This document shows, in pieces, positions 26,386 through 35,507 of a DNA stretch of 64,000 bases. Source of the DNA: Rhodoferax ferrireducens (GTDB lineage Bacteria > Pseudomonadota > Gammaproteobacteria > Burkholderiales > Burkholderiaceae_C); assembly GCF_003347515.1 (NCBI RefSeq), contig NZ_QEII01000262.1, positions 62,001 through 126,000 of the forward strand, in the 5' to 3' direction. Below the pieces are notes generated by a model. The model was not told where the DNA came from. It did not search any database and saw only the letters and a program-made list of their open reading frames with translations. The translations under genes were made by a program, and so were the position numbers. Position 1 is the first letter of the stretch, and the number at the start of each line of letters is the position of its first letter.

Positions 26386-28053
26386 ATGTCCCATCCCCTC
26401 TTCGAAAAGCACCGCGCCAAACTCGACCTGGCGCTCAAGGCCATCCAGACCCGTGCTTATTGGGCGGCTTATAACGAAATGCCCAGCCCCAAGACCTATG
26501 GCGAAACGGCCGCCGACGATGGCAAGCGCGCTTTTGAGGCGCATCCGGGTCAACAATTTGTGATCGACCAGCCGGGCCAGACCGGCTGGCTGGGCGGCGA
26601 GCAGTCGCCCTTCGGCGTTGAACTCAACGTTGCGTACCCGGTGTGTGACGCGCAAGCCCTGATCGATGCCGGCCAAAAAGCCATGCCGGGCTGGCAAGCC
26701 GCCGGCTGCGAAGGACGCACCGGCATTTGCATCGAAATGCTGGACCGCTTGAATCAGCAGAGTTTTGAGCTGGCGCACGCCGTGATGACCACCACCGGCC
26801 AAGGCTGGATGATGGCTTTTCAGGCCGGCTCACCGCACGCGCAGGATCGTGGCCTGGAGGCCGTGACTTATGCCTACCGCGAACAGAGTTTTGTGCCGAC
26901 CGAAACCCTCTGGGAAAAACCGCAAGGCAAAAACCCGCCGCTGGTGATGAAGAAGCTTTTTGAGGTGGTGGGGCGTGGTGTCGGTGTTGTCGTCGGTTGC
27001 GGCACCTTCCCCACCTGGAATACCTACCCCGGCCTGTTTGCCGCCTTGGCGACCGGCAATGCCGTGATCGTCAAGCCGCACAGCAACGCGATTCTGCCGG
27101 CCGCCATCACAGTGCGCACGATCCGCGCCGTGCTGGCTGAAAACAGCATTGATCCCAACCTGGTCACCCTGTGTATCGCGGACAAACGCGAAACCACACA
27201 ACAGCTGGTGACCCATGCGGCGGTCAAGTCGGTGGACTTCACCGGCGGCAACGTGTTTGGCCAGTGGCTGATCGACAACTGCCGTCAGGCCCAGGTTTAT
27301 GCCGAGCTGGCAGGCGTGAACAACATCGTGATTGACTCGACCGATGCCTACAAGCCGATGCTGCGCAACCTGGCGTTCACGCTGGCGCTGTATTCCGGCC
27401 AGATGTGCACCACCTCGCAGGCGCTGTTTGTGCCGGCGGGCGGGATTGACACCGAAGACGGTCACAAGTCCTACGACGAGGTTTGTGCTGATCTCGCCCG
27501 CACCATCGAGGGCACACTGGCCAAGCCGGAAGTCGCGCTCGCCGTACTCGGCGCGGTGCAGTCAGCGGACACCTTGAAACGCGTTGAGCAAGCCAACAGC
27601 GGCGCGCTCGGCCGGGTGATTCTGGCCTCGAAAAAACTCGACAACCCCGAGTTTCCGAACGCCGAGGTGCGCACGCCGGTGCTGCTGGCCTGCGATGCGG
27701 CCGATGAAAAAGCCTATATGGAAGAACGCTTCGGCCCGATCACCTTTGTCGTCAAAGTGGCCGATACCGCCGCGGCGATTGCCTTGTCGGAGCGCATTGT
27801 GAGCACCCACGGCGCCTTGACCACCGGCATTTACTCCACCAACCCGGCAGTGATTGACGCCATGACCACCGCCACCTGGCGCTCCAAGGTCGCGCTGTCG
27901 ATCAACCTGACCAGCGGCGTGTTTGTCAACCAGTCGTCCGCCTTCTCCGACTACCACGGCACCGGCGGCAACCCGGCGGCCAATGCCTCTTACTCGGATT
28001 CGGCTTTTGTCGCCAACCGCTTCCGCGTGATCCAGCGCCGTTACCACGTCTAA
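26386..28053 (+). CDS. paaN: PaaN-type aldehyde dehydrogenase of phenylacetate pathway
   Basis: This 555-aa enzyme is an aldehyde dehydrogenase that should oxidise 3-oxo-5,6-dehydrosuberyl-CoA semialdehyde to the acid. It has the NAD-binding region (VVGCGTFPTWNTYPGLFAALATGNAVIVKP), the general base E307 in ELAGVNN and the nucleophile C341 in YSGQMCTTSQ. Unlike E. coli PaaZ it has no C-terminal MaoC-type hydratase domain; the protein ends soon after the ALDH fold. A partner hydratase is needed for ring opening. It is the first gene of the paa operon, with AGGA upstream of the ATG, and paaG follows after 9 bases. Confidence 0.92.
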   Translation: MSHPLFEKHRAKLDLALKAIQTRAYWAAYNEMPSPKTYGETAADDGKRAFEAHPGQQFVIDQPGQTGWLGGEQSPFGVELNVAYPVCDAQALIDAGQKAMPGWQAAGCEGRTGICIEMLDRLNQQSFELAHAVMTTTGQGWMMAFQAGSPHAQDRGLEAVTYAYREQSFVPTETLWEKPQGKNPPLVMKKLFEVVGRGVGVVVGCGTFPTWNTYPGLFAALATGNAVIVKPHSNAILPAAITVRTIRAVLAENSIDPNLVTLCIADKRETTQQLVTHAAVKSVDFTGGNVFGQWLIDNCRQAQVYAELAGVNNIVIDSTDAYKPMLRNLAFTLALYSGQMCTTSQALFVPAGGIDTEDGHKSYDEVCADLARTIEGTLAKPEVALAVLGAVQSADTLKRVEQANSGALGRVILASKKLDNPEFPNAEVRTPVLLACDAADEKAYMEERFGPITFVVKVADTAAAIALSERIVSTHGALTTGIYSTNPAVIDAMTTATWRSKVALSINLTSGVFVNQSSAFSDYHGTGGNPAANASYSDSAFVANRFRVIQRRYHV

Positions 28054-28062
28054 GGCAAGGCC

Positions 28063-28860
28063 ATGACTTTCGAAAATATCCGCTTTGAGCTGCAGGGCAG
28101 TATTGCCCACCTGACGCTCAATCGCCCTGACAAGATGAACAGCTTCAACGCGGCCATGCACGCCGAGTTGCGGATGGCGCTGGACCAGGTGCAGGAAAGC
28201 AAAACCATCCGTGTGCTGGTGCTCACCGGCGCCGGTCGCGGTTTTTGCGCCGGGCAGGATTTGTCCGATAGCCAGGTGCAGTTTGTGCCCGGCGAGGCCG
28301 TGCCCGACATGGGTGATGTGGTGGAGCAAAACTACAAACCCCTGATCTTGCGTCTGCAAAACCTGCGCGTGCCGACCATCGCCGCCGTGAATGGTGTTGC
28401 GGCGGGCGCCGGGTCGAGTCTGGCGCTGGCTTGTGATCTGGTGGTGGCGTGCAAATCGGCCTCGTTTTTACAAGCCTTCTCCAAAGTGGGCCTGCTGCCG
28501 GACACCGGCGGCACCTGGTTTTTGCCGCAACGTGTCGGCATGGCACGCGCCATGGGCTTGGCGTTGCTGGCAGGCAAACTGCCGGCGGAAAAGGCCGCCG
28601 AATGGGGGCTGATTTGGGCCGCCGTGGAGGATACCGAGTTCGCGAGCACCGTGGATGCCCTGGCGCTGCAACTGTCCACCGCGCCGACCAAAGCGCTGGT
28701 GCGCACCCGGCAAGCCATGCATGCCGCCCCCGGCCATACGCTGGAACAGCAGCTGTCGATGGAAGCCGGTTTTATGCGCGAATTGGGCTGGAGTGCCGAC
28801 TTCACCGAAGGGGTTGCCGCCTTCGTGGCCAAGCGCCCGCCTAATTTCACGGGGGCCTGA
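28063..28860 (+). CDS. paaG: Epoxyphenylacetyl-CoA isomerase
   Basis: This crotonase-family enzyme isomerises 2-(1,2-epoxy-1,2-dihydrophenyl)acetyl-CoA to oxepin-CoA and can also shift double bonds later in the pathway. The 265-aa protein has the CoA oxyanion-hole stretch GRGFCAGQDLSD, the second oxyanion residue in NGVAAGAGSSLALACD, and the PaaG catalytic Asp in VGLLPDTGGTWFLP, where hydratases have Glu. The N terminus (LTLNRPDKMNSFN) is typical. It lies between paaN and paaH, 4 bases before the latter. Confidence 0.94.
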   Translation: MTFENIRFELQGSIAHLTLNRPDKMNSFNAAMHAELRMALDQVQESKTIRVLVLTGAGRGFCAGQDLSDSQVQFVPGEAVPDMGDVVEQNYKPLILRLQNLRVPTIAAVNGVAAGAGSSLALACDLVVACKSASFLQAFSKVGLLPDTGGTWFLPQRVGMARAMGLALLAGKLPAEKAAEWGLIWAAVEDTEFASTVDALALQLSTAPTKALVRTRQAMHAAPGHTLEQQLSMEAGFMRELGWSADFTEGVAAFVAKRPPNFTGA

Positions 28861-28864
28861 ACGG

Positions 28865-30388
28865 ATGAGCGCGCTCGCACAGCAGTCCGTGATCGCCGTG
28901 GTCGGAACCGGCGCCATGGGTGCCGGTATTGCCCAGGTGGCCGCCGCTGCCGGTCATCCGGTGAAGCTGCTCGATACGCGTCCGCAAGCGGCCGAACAGG
29001 CCGTGAGCGGCATTCGTGCCCAGTTCGCCCGAATGGTCGAAAAAGGCAGGATGAGCCCGGAAGCTGCCACTGCGGCAGGTCAACGCCTGATCGCCGTTAA
29101 TGCCCTATCCGATCTGGCCGATGCCAGCCTGGTGATTGAGGCGATTGTCGAAAACCTGCAAGCCAAACAAAAGCTGTACAGCGAGCTCGAAGCCTTTGTC
29201 GGCGTGGATTGCATTTTTGGCAGCAACACCTCCTCGATTTCCGTCACCGCGATTGGAGCCGCCCTGCAGCACCCCGAGCGCTTGGCGGGTTTGCATTTTT
29301 TCAACCCGGCACCTCTGATGGCCCTGGTGGAAATTGTTTCCGGCCTGGCCACCAACATGGCCGTGGCGCAAACGCTGTTTGCCACGGCGACGGCTTGGGG
29401 CAAAACGGCGGTGCATGCCAAATCAACGCCGGGCTTCATCGTCAACCGTGTCGCGCGGCCGTATTACGCCGAAGCCATGCGCGTGTTGAATGAAGGTGGC
29501 GCGGATGCCGCCACCATCGACGCCTGCCTCCGCGAAGCCGGAGGTTTTCGCATGGGGCCGTTCGAGCTGATGGACATGATCGGCCACGACGTTAATTTTG
29601 CCGTGACTCGTTCGGTCTGGCAGGCGTTTTTTAACGACCCGCGTTTTTTGCCGTCCCTGATTCAGCAAGACCTGGTCGATGCCGGTTTTCTCGGCAAAAA
29701 AACAGGCCGCGGTTTTTATGATTACCGCGACGGTGCGCTTCGCCCTGCGCCACACACCGAGGCGACGCAAGCCATACCCGAGCGCGTGGTCATTTACGGC
29801 GATTCTGTCGCCGCCCAAGCCCTGGCCGAGCGCTTGCGCACCAACCACATCCGCTTTAGCCAGGCAGGCGCCAACGGTGACTTGCTGGTCTCAGCCGGTG
29901 AGGCGCAGCTGTATATCACCGATGGCCGCACGGCCACGCGCCGGGCCTTTGACACCGGCATCGCCAATACCGTGCTGATTGATCTGGCGCTGGATTACAA
30001 CAAGGTGACCCGGCTGGCCATCAGCGTGGCGACGCAATGCGACAGCACCAGCGCGGCACAGGCGATCGGTTTGCTTCAGGCCGCGGGTTTGGCAGTTTCC
30101 AGGTTCGGCGATGTGCCGGGTTTGGCCGTGATGCGCAGCGTCGCCATGCTGGCCAATGAAGCGGCCGATGCCGTCAATCAAGGCGTGTGTGATGCCCAAG
30201 CGGCCGATGCCGCCATGCGGCTCGGCGTCAATTACCCCTGCGGCCCGCTGGCCTGGGCCGATCGTGTCGGCCTGCCCACCCTCAACCGGGTGCTTTGCAA
30301 CCTCGGTCTGGCCTACGGCGAGGACCGTTACCGGGTCTCGCCGCTGATTCAACACCACGTTTTTGCAAAGAAGAATTTTCATGACTGA
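28865..30388 (+). CDS. paaH: 3-hydroxyadipyl-CoA dehydrogenase
   Basis: This NAD-dependent 3-hydroxyacyl-CoA dehydrogenase oxidises 3-hydroxyadipyl-CoA to 3-oxoadipyl-CoA. The 507-aa protein opens with the Rossmann motif VVGTGAMGAGIAQVAAAAGH. It has GSNTSSISVTAI and GLHFFNPAPLMALVEIV (active-site His), then KTAVHAKSTPGFIVNR and a second C-terminal domain ending around GPLAWADRVG. The two C-terminal domains are usual for PaaH. ATG 28865 is the correct start: a longer open frame reaches back to 28655 but overlaps paaG with non-family sequence. The stop overlaps the next gene by 8 bases. Confidence 0.94.
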   Translation: MSALAQQSVIAVVGTGAMGAGIAQVAAAAGHPVKLLDTRPQAAEQAVSGIRAQFARMVEKGRMSPEAATAAGQRLIAVNALSDLADASLVIEAIVENLQAKQKLYSELEAFVGVDCIFGSNTSSISVTAIGAALQHPERLAGLHFFNPAPLMALVEIVSGLATNMAVAQTLFATATAWGKTAVHAKSTPGFIVNRVARPYYAEAMRVLNEGGADAATIDACLREAGGFRMGPFELMDMIGHDVNFAVTRSVWQAFFNDPRFLPSLIQQDLVDAGFLGKKTGRGFYDYRDGALRPAPHTEATQAIPERVVIYGDSVAAQALAERLRTNHIRFSQAGANGDLLVSAGEAQLYITDGRTATRRAFDTGIANTVLIDLALDYNKVTRLAISVATQCDSTSAAQAIGLLQAAGLAVSRFGDVPGLAVMRSVAMLANEAADAVNQGVCDAQAADAAMRLGVNYPCGPLAWADRVGLPTLNRVLCNLGLAYGEDRYRVSPLIQHHVFAKKNFHD

Positions 30389-30845
30389 GCCCCATCCCAA
30401 TCCGCAAGCCTTGGCCGAAGAAGTGGCGGCGTCCATGTGGTCGCGTGACCGCGCGACCCAGGCGCTCAAGATGCAGCTGCTCGGCGTCAAACCGGGTTAC
30501 GCCCTGGTCTCGATGCCGGTGCAGGGCGACATGCTCAACGGCCACCAGACCTGCCACGGCGGCTACCTGTTTACCCTGGCCGACAGCGCTTTTGCCTATG
30601 CCTGCAACAGCCACAACCAGAACACCGTGGCCTCGGCCTGCCATATCGACTTTCTGGCGCCCGCCCGGGAAGGCGACGTGCTGGAGGCCGAGGCGGTCGA
30701 GCGCTCGCTGACCGGACGCACCGGCGTGTATGACGTCACGGTGCGCGTGCGGGGTGGCAAAACCATTGCTTTGTTTCGCGGAAAAAGCTACCGCATCAGC
30801 GGTGAAGTGATCGCCGGCCTGCAGCAGGCCGCACACGCCCACTAA
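30381..30845 (+). CDS. paaI: Hydroxyphenylacetyl-CoA thioesterase
   Basis: This hotdog-fold thioesterase (154 aa from ATG 30381) contains the signature LNGHQTCHGGYLFTLADSAFAYACNS, which holds the catalytic Asp region of the PaaI family. VASACHIDFLAPAREGDVLEAEA follows. It is thought to hydrolyse dead-end or surplus aryl-CoA intermediates and free the CoA pool. A TTG at 30363 is a less likely start. It overlaps the end of paaH (ATGACTGA) and precedes paaK by 24 bases. Confidence 0.92.
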   Translation: MTEPHPNPQALAEEVAASMWSRDRATQALKMQLLGVKPGYALVSMPVQGDMLNGHQTCHGGYLFTLADSAFAYACNSHNQNTVASACHIDFLAPAREGDVLEAEAVERSLTGRTGVYDVTVRVRGGKTIALFRGKSYRISGEVIAGLQQAAHAH

Positions 30846-30869
30846 TTAAATGACCCAGAGGAGACAAAC

Positions 30870-32195
30870 ATGCCCGTCAAAAAACCCATGCCCGGTGACC
30901 TGGAGCCGATTGAGTCCGCCAGCCGTGACGAAATATCCGCCCTGCAACTGGAGCGCATGAAGTGGACGCTGAAACACGCGTACGACAACGTGCCGCACTA
31001 CAAAAAGAAGTTTGATGAACAAGGCGTGCACCCCGACGACCTGAAAACCCTGGCGGACTTGGCCAAGTTTCCGTTCAGCACCAAAATCGACCTGCGCGAC
31101 AACTACCCGTTTGGCCTGTTTGCCGTGCCGCGCACCCGGGTGGCACGCGTGCACGCCTCGTCCGGCACCACCGGCAAACCCATCGTCGTCGGTTACACAC
31201 TCAAGGACATTGATAACTGGGCCAATCTGGTGGCACGCTCCATCCGCGCCGCCGGTGGCCGCGCCGGCGACACCTGCCACATCGCCTATGGCTACGGCTT
31301 GTTCACCGGCGGCATGGGCGCCCACTACGGCGCCGAGCGCCTCGGTTGCATGGTGATCCCCATGTCGGGCGGCCAGACCGAAAAACAGGTGCAGTTGATC
31401 CAGGACTTCCAGCCCGAGATCATCATGGTCACGCCGTCTTATTCGCTGGTGATTGCCGAGGAGTTTGAGCGCCAGGGCATCAAGCCCGAAGACATTTCCC
31501 TGAAGATCGGCATCTTCGGTGCCGAGCCCTGGGGCCACGGCATGCGCGACGAGATCGAACGCAAGCTGGGCATTGACGCCATCGACATCTATGGCCTGAC
31601 GGAAGTCATGGGGCCCGGTGTGGCCTGTGAATGCATCGAGTCCAAAGACGGCCCGGTCATCTGGGAAGATCATTTCTACCCCGAGATCATCAACCCGGAG
31701 ACCGGCGAAGTGGTCGCCGATGGTGAAGAAGGCGAGCTGGTTTTCACCTCGCTGTCCAAAGAAGCCATGCCGGTGATTCGTTACCGCACGCGTGACCTGA
31801 CCCGTTTGCTGCCACCCACCTCGCGCAGCTTCCGGCGCATGGACCGCATCACCGGCCGCACCGACGACATGTTGATCGTGCGTGGCGTCAACGTCTTCCC
31901 GAGCGTGATTGAAGAGCAGATCCTGCGCGACAAGCGTTTGGTGGGGACTTACCAAATCCTGCTCACCCGTGACGGCCACCTTGACAACGTCGAAGTGCGT
32001 TGCGAGCTGCAGCGTGAGTTTTCCGGTCACTTGTCGCCCGTGGAAGTCCAGGCGATTGCCAAGGAGATGCAGCACCACATCAAAACCATCGCCGGCATCT
32101 CCACCAAGGTGACGGTCATGGATTTCGAATCCATCCCGCGCACCTTGACCGGCAAGGCCCGCCGGGTGATCGACGAACGGCCCAAACAAGTCTGA
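30870..32195 (+). CDS. paaK: Phenylacetate-CoA ligase
   Basis: This AMP-forming ligase activates phenylacetate to phenylacetyl-CoA, the first step of the pathway and the source of the PaaX effector. The 441-aa protein has the ATP-binding P-loop ASSGTTGKP, the PaaK stretch RAAGGRAGDTCHIAYGYGLFTGG and the adenylation-site motif DIYGLTEVMGPGVACEC. It also has YRTRDLTRLL with the ATP-binding Asp and a C-terminal GRTDDMLIVRGVNVFPS. Size and motifs match PaaK1/PaaK2 types. A good ribosome site (AGGAGA) precedes the ATG. Confidence 0.96.
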   Translation: MPVKKPMPGDLEPIESASRDEISALQLERMKWTLKHAYDNVPHYKKKFDEQGVHPDDLKTLADLAKFPFSTKIDLRDNYPFGLFAVPRTRVARVHASSGTTGKPIVVGYTLKDIDNWANLVARSIRAAGGRAGDTCHIAYGYGLFTGGMGAHYGAERLGCMVIPMSGGQTEKQVQLIQDFQPEIIMVTPSYSLVIAEEFERQGIKPEDISLKIGIFGAEPWGHGMRDEIERKLGIDAIDIYGLTEVMGPGVACECIESKDGPVIWEDHFYPEIINPETGEVVADGEEGELVFTSLSKEAMPVIRYRTRDLTRLLPPTSRSFRRMDRITGRTDDMLIVRGVNVFPSVIEEQILRDKRLVGTYQILLTRDGHLDNVEVRCELQREFSGHLSPVEVQAIAKEMQHHIKTIAGISTKVTVMDFESIPRTLTGKARRVIDERPKQV

Positions 32196-32220
32196 CGGCT
32201 TGAAAGTACAAATTTTTAGT

Positions 32221-32280
32221 CTTTTAGTGCTCTAGCCATTGCTACATATGCGAAAGCAGCTATCTTTTTTATATCAAGCG
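32221..32280 (-). repeat. Dispersed AGCTGC...GGCTAGAG repeat between paaK and paaJ
   Basis: Read on the minus strand: GATATAAAAAAGATAGCTGC, then TTTCGCA, a variable part, then GGCTAGAGCACTAAAAG. It occupies most of the 107-base gap between paaK and the thiolase gene, the largest gap inside the paa operon. Confidence 0.75.
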
Positions 32281-32302
32281 AGCGTGTTTTTTCACGAAAT
32301 CC

Positions 32303-33508
32303 ATGACTGAAGCTTTTATCTGCGATGCCATCCGCACTCCGATCGGCCGCTACGGTGGCGCCCTGGCCAGCGTTCGCGCTGACGACCTGGGCGCCATTCC
32401 GCTCAAGGCCTTGATGGAGCGCAACCCCCAGGTCGACTGGACCCGGGTGGATGACATCATCTATGGCTGCGCCAACCAGGCCGGCGAAGACAACCGCAAT
32501 GTGGCGCGCATGTCCGGCCTGCTGGCCGGCCTGCCGATTGAAGTGCCCGGCACCACGGTCAACCGCCTGTGCGGCTCGGGCATGGATGCGATCGGCCTGG
32601 CAGCCCGCTCGATCAAGGCCGGGGACACCGAGCTGATGATTGCGGGCGGGGTTGAGAGCATGTCGCGCGCACCGTTTGTGATGGGCAAGGCGGAAAGCGC
32701 TTATTCGCGCAGTGCGGCGATTTTTGACACCACCATCGGCTGGCGCTTTACCAACCCGCAGATGAAGAAGTTGTATGACACGCATTCGATGCCGCAAACG
32801 GCGGACAACGTGGCGCAAGACTTCGGCATTTCGCGCGCCGACCAGGATGTATTTGCCCTGCGCTCGCAACAGCGCTGGGCGGCCGCCCACGCGGCGGGTC
32901 GCTTCTTACCCGAAATCGTGCCCGTGCTGATTCCGCGCAAGAAGGGGGAACCGGTCATCGTCGATACCGATGAGCATCCGCGCCCGGAAACCACGTTGGA
33001 GATGCTGGCCAAGCTCAAGGGCGTGAACGGCCCCGAGCTGTCCGTGACCGCCGGCAATGCCTCGGGCGTCAATGACGGGGCCTGTGCGCTGCTGATCGCC
33101 TCTGAAGCGGCAGCACGCCAGCATGGACTCACCCCTCGTGCCCGTGTCGTGGCCATGGCGACTGCGGGCGTGGCGCCGCGCATCATGGGTTTTGGCCCGG
33201 CGCCGGCCGTGCGCAAGGTGCTGGCCAAGGCCGGTTTGACGCTGGACCAGATGGACGTCATCGAGCTGAACGAAGCGTTTGCCGCGCAGGGTCTGGCGGT
33301 GCTGCGCGACCTCGGCCTGGCCGACGATGAAGCACGGGTGAACCCGAACGGCGGCGCGATTGCCATGGGCCATCCGCTCGGCATGAGTGGCGCCCGGCTG
33401 GTCACCACCGCGAGTTATGAACTGGCACGGCGTGGCGGGCGTTATGCGCTCTGCACGATGTGTATCGGTGTTGGGCAAGGCATTGCGCTGGTTATCGAGC
33501 GCATTTAA
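32303..33508 (+). CDS. paaJ: 3-oxoadipyl-CoA/3-oxo-5,6-dehydrosuberyl-CoA thiolase
   Basis: This thiolase cleaves 3-oxoadipyl-CoA to succinyl-CoA and acetyl-CoA, and earlier removes acetyl-CoA from the C8 intermediate. The 401-aa protein has the acylated Cys in NRLCGSGMDAIG, NGGAIAMGHPLGMSGARL with the active-site His, and the C-terminal Cys in TMCIGVGQG. The N terminus (FICDAIRTPIGRYGGALASVRADDL) is of the PcaF/PaaJ kind rather than general acetyl-CoA acetyltransferase. It closes the carbon flow of the pathway. It could also serve the beta-ketoadipate pathway. Confidence 0.93.
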   Translation: MTEAFICDAIRTPIGRYGGALASVRADDLGAIPLKALMERNPQVDWTRVDDIIYGCANQAGEDNRNVARMSGLLAGLPIEVPGTTVNRLCGSGMDAIGLAARSIKAGDTELMIAGGVESMSRAPFVMGKAESAYSRSAAIFDTTIGWRFTNPQMKKLYDTHSMPQTADNVAQDFGISRADQDVFALRSQQRWAAAHAAGRFLPEIVPVLIPRKKGEPVIVDTDEHPRPETTLEMLAKLKGVNGPELSVTAGNASGVNDGACALLIASEAAARQHGLTPRARVVAMATAGVAPRIMGFGPAPAVRKVLAKAGLTLDQMDVIELNEAFAAQGLAVLRDLGLADDEARVNPNGGAIAMGHPLGMSGARLVTTASYELARRGGRYALCTMCIGVGQGIALVIERI

Positions 33509-33534
33509 TTTTTTACAACGAAGGAGACAAAACC

Positions 33535-34680
33535 ATGAAATTCAAATTCAAAAAACTGGCGGTCGCGGCCACTGTGCTCTTGGGCGCCATGGCAGCTTTC
33601 GCCGCCGATCCGATCAAGATCGGCTCGGTCCTGTCCGTCACCGGCCCGGCCGCCTTTCTCGGCGACCCGGAGCTAAAGACCTTGCAGATGTATGTCGATG
33701 AACTCAATAAAAACGGCGGCGTGATCGGTCGCCAGTTGCAGCTGGTGCATTACGACGATGGCAGCGATGCCAGCAAGGCCAATGGCTTTGCCAAGCGCCT
33801 GATTGAAGATGACAAGGTGGACATTCTGGTTGGCGGCACCACCACCGGCTCCACCATGTCCATGGTGCCCCTGGTGGAAAAAGCCGGCCTGCCCTTCATC
33901 TCCCTGGCCGGTGCCGTGGTGATCGTCGAGCCGGTCAAGAAATGGGTGTTCAAGACCCCCCACACCGACCGCATGGCCTCGGAAAAGGTATTCGAGGATA
34001 TGAAGAAACGCGGCCTCACCAAGGTCGCCCTGCTGTCGGAGACCAGTGGTTTTGGCCAGTCCGGCAAGAAGGAAACCGAAGGCGTGGCCGCCAAATTCGG
34101 CATTACCTTGGTGGCCAACGAAACCTACGGACCGAAAGACACGGACACCAGTCCGCAGCTGACCAAAATCAAAAACACGGCTGGCGTGCAAGCCGTGTTC
34201 GTTTACGGTCTCGGCCAGGGTCCGGCCATCGTCACCAAGAACTACAAACAACTCGGCATCACCTTGCCGCTGTACCACGCCCACGGTGTGGCGTCGGAAG
34301 AGTTCATCAAGCTGGCCGGCCCGGCGGCCGAAGGGGTGCGCCTGCCGGCGGCGGCGCTGCTAATTTCCGGCAAGCTGGCGGCCAACGACCCGCAGAAAGC
34401 GGTCACCACCGCCTACGCCAAGGCCTTTTCCGAAAAATGGAAAACCGACGTTTCGACCTTCGGCGGCCATGCCTACGACGGTTTGATGCTGGCGGTGGAT
34501 GCCATGAAGCGGGCCAACAGCACCGACAAGGCCAAGGTGCGCGACGCGATCGAAGCCACCAAGGGCTTCATCGGCACCGGCGGCAAGGTCAATATGTCGG
34601 CGACCGACCATCTGGGACTTGACCTCACCGCATTCAACATGCTGGAGATCAAGAACGGTGACTGGACCCTGGCCAAGTAA
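33535..34680 (+). CDS. ABC transporter substrate-binding protein (LivK-type)
   Basis: This is a periplasmic binding protein (381 aa) with signal peptide KKLAVAATVLLGAMAAFA. The type I periplasmic-binding fold begins IKIGSVLSVTGPAAFLGDPELKTLQMYVDELN and contains VDILVGGTTTGSTMSMVPLVEKAGLPFISL. ATG 33535 is chosen because AAGGAG precedes it and the signal peptide starts there; a longer frame back to 33460 is spurious. It is the only such protein in the window, yet it sits inside the paa operon and not with livHMGF. That suggests the liv-like transporter imports phenylacetate or a related aromatic acid. Confidence 0.92.
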   Translation: MKFKFKKLAVAATVLLGAMAAFAADPIKIGSVLSVTGPAAFLGDPELKTLQMYVDELNKNGGVIGRQLQLVHYDDGSDASKANGFAKRLIEDDKVDILVGGTTTGSTMSMVPLVEKAGLPFISLAGAVVIVEPVKKWVFKTPHTDRMASEKVFEDMKKRGLTKVALLSETSGFGQSGKKETEGVAAKFGITLVANETYGPKDTDTSPQLTKIKNTAGVQAVFVYGLGQGPAIVTKNYKQLGITLPLYHAHGVASEEFIKLAGPAAEGVRLPAAALLISGKLAANDPQKAVTTAYAKAFSEKWKTDVSTFGGHAYDGLMLAVDAMKRANSTDKAKVRDAIEATKGFIGTGGKVNMSATDHLGLDLTAFNMLEIKNGDWTLAK

Positions 34681-34689
34681 TCGCATCAC

Positions 34690-35472
34690 ATGTTTGAGAC
34701 CGTAGAAATTGAACGCAGCGGTCGGGTCGCCACGATCTGGATGAATCGTCCGGAGGTGTTTAACGCCTTCAACGAGCAACTGATCGGCGACTTGAGCGCG
34801 GCCTGTTCCGAACTCGATGCCGACCCGTCGGTGCGCGTGGTGATTCTGGGTGGGCGGGGACGGCATTTTTCCGCCGGCGCCGATCTCAACTGGATGAAGC
34901 GTGCGTCGACCTATGGCGAAGCGGAAAACCTGGTCGATTCGCGCCGCTTTGCCCGCATGCTGCGCAGACTCTCGGACATGTCCAAGCCCACCATCGCCCG
35001 GGTGCAAGGGGCCGCGCTCGGGGGCGGTACCGGCTTGGCCGCGGCCTGCGACATGGCGGTGGCGTCCGCCAATGCGGTGTTCGCCACCTCCGAGGTGAAG
35101 TTCGGGATTATTCCGGCGGTCATCAGCCCGTATGTTTTGCGCGCCATCGGACCCCGTCACGCGCTGCGTTATTTCCAGTCGGCCGAACGGATTCCGGCGG
35201 ACAAAGCGCTGGCGATCGGCCTGATCAACGAAGTGACGCCCGACGATGCACTGGATGCCGGCATTGCCACCCTGGTGGAGGCCTTGATGGCGGGCGCGCC
35301 ACAGGCCCAGCAGGCGGCGAAGCAGTTGATTCAGGCGATTAACGGTCGCCCCATTGACGACGCGGTCATCGAAGAAACGGCACAACGTATTGCCCGCCAG
35401 CGTGCCACGGATGAAGGGAAGGATGGCATCGCCTCCTTTCTGGATAAACGCACGCCGGCCTGGCTTCTTTAA
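34690..35472 (+). CDS. Enoyl-CoA hydratase, PaaF/LiuC-like
   Basis: This is a 260-aa crotonase-family protein with HFSAGADLNWMKRAS, GAALGGGTGLAAACDMAVA and FATSEVKFGIIPAVISPYVLRAIG. The latter two patterns are most like methylglutaconyl-CoA hydratases (LiuC). Within this operon it is well placed to act as the 2,3-dehydroadipyl-CoA hydratase (PaaF), a step not otherwise assigned here. It starts 9 bases after the binding-protein gene and precedes paaA by 35. I would keep both functional options open. Confidence 0.85.
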   Translation: MFETVEIERSGRVATIWMNRPEVFNAFNEQLIGDLSAACSELDADPSVRVVILGGRGRHFSAGADLNWMKRASTYGEAENLVDSRRFARMLRRLSDMSKPTIARVQGAALGGGTGLAAACDMAVASANAVFATSEVKFGIIPAVISPYVLRAIGPRHALRYFQSAERIPADKALAIGLINEVTPDDALDAGIATLVEALMAGAPQAQQAAKQLIQAINGRPIDDAVIEETAQRIARQRATDEGKDGIASFLDKRTPAWLL

Positions 35473-35507
35473 CGAGAATTTTTTCACTCCACAGGAGATA
35501 AGACAAC

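Noticed and set aside
28655..28864. Upstream extension of paaH
   Set aside because: The extension overlaps paaG in another frame and encodes Arg/Pro/Trp-rich sequence; the Rossmann motif starts right after ATG 28865.
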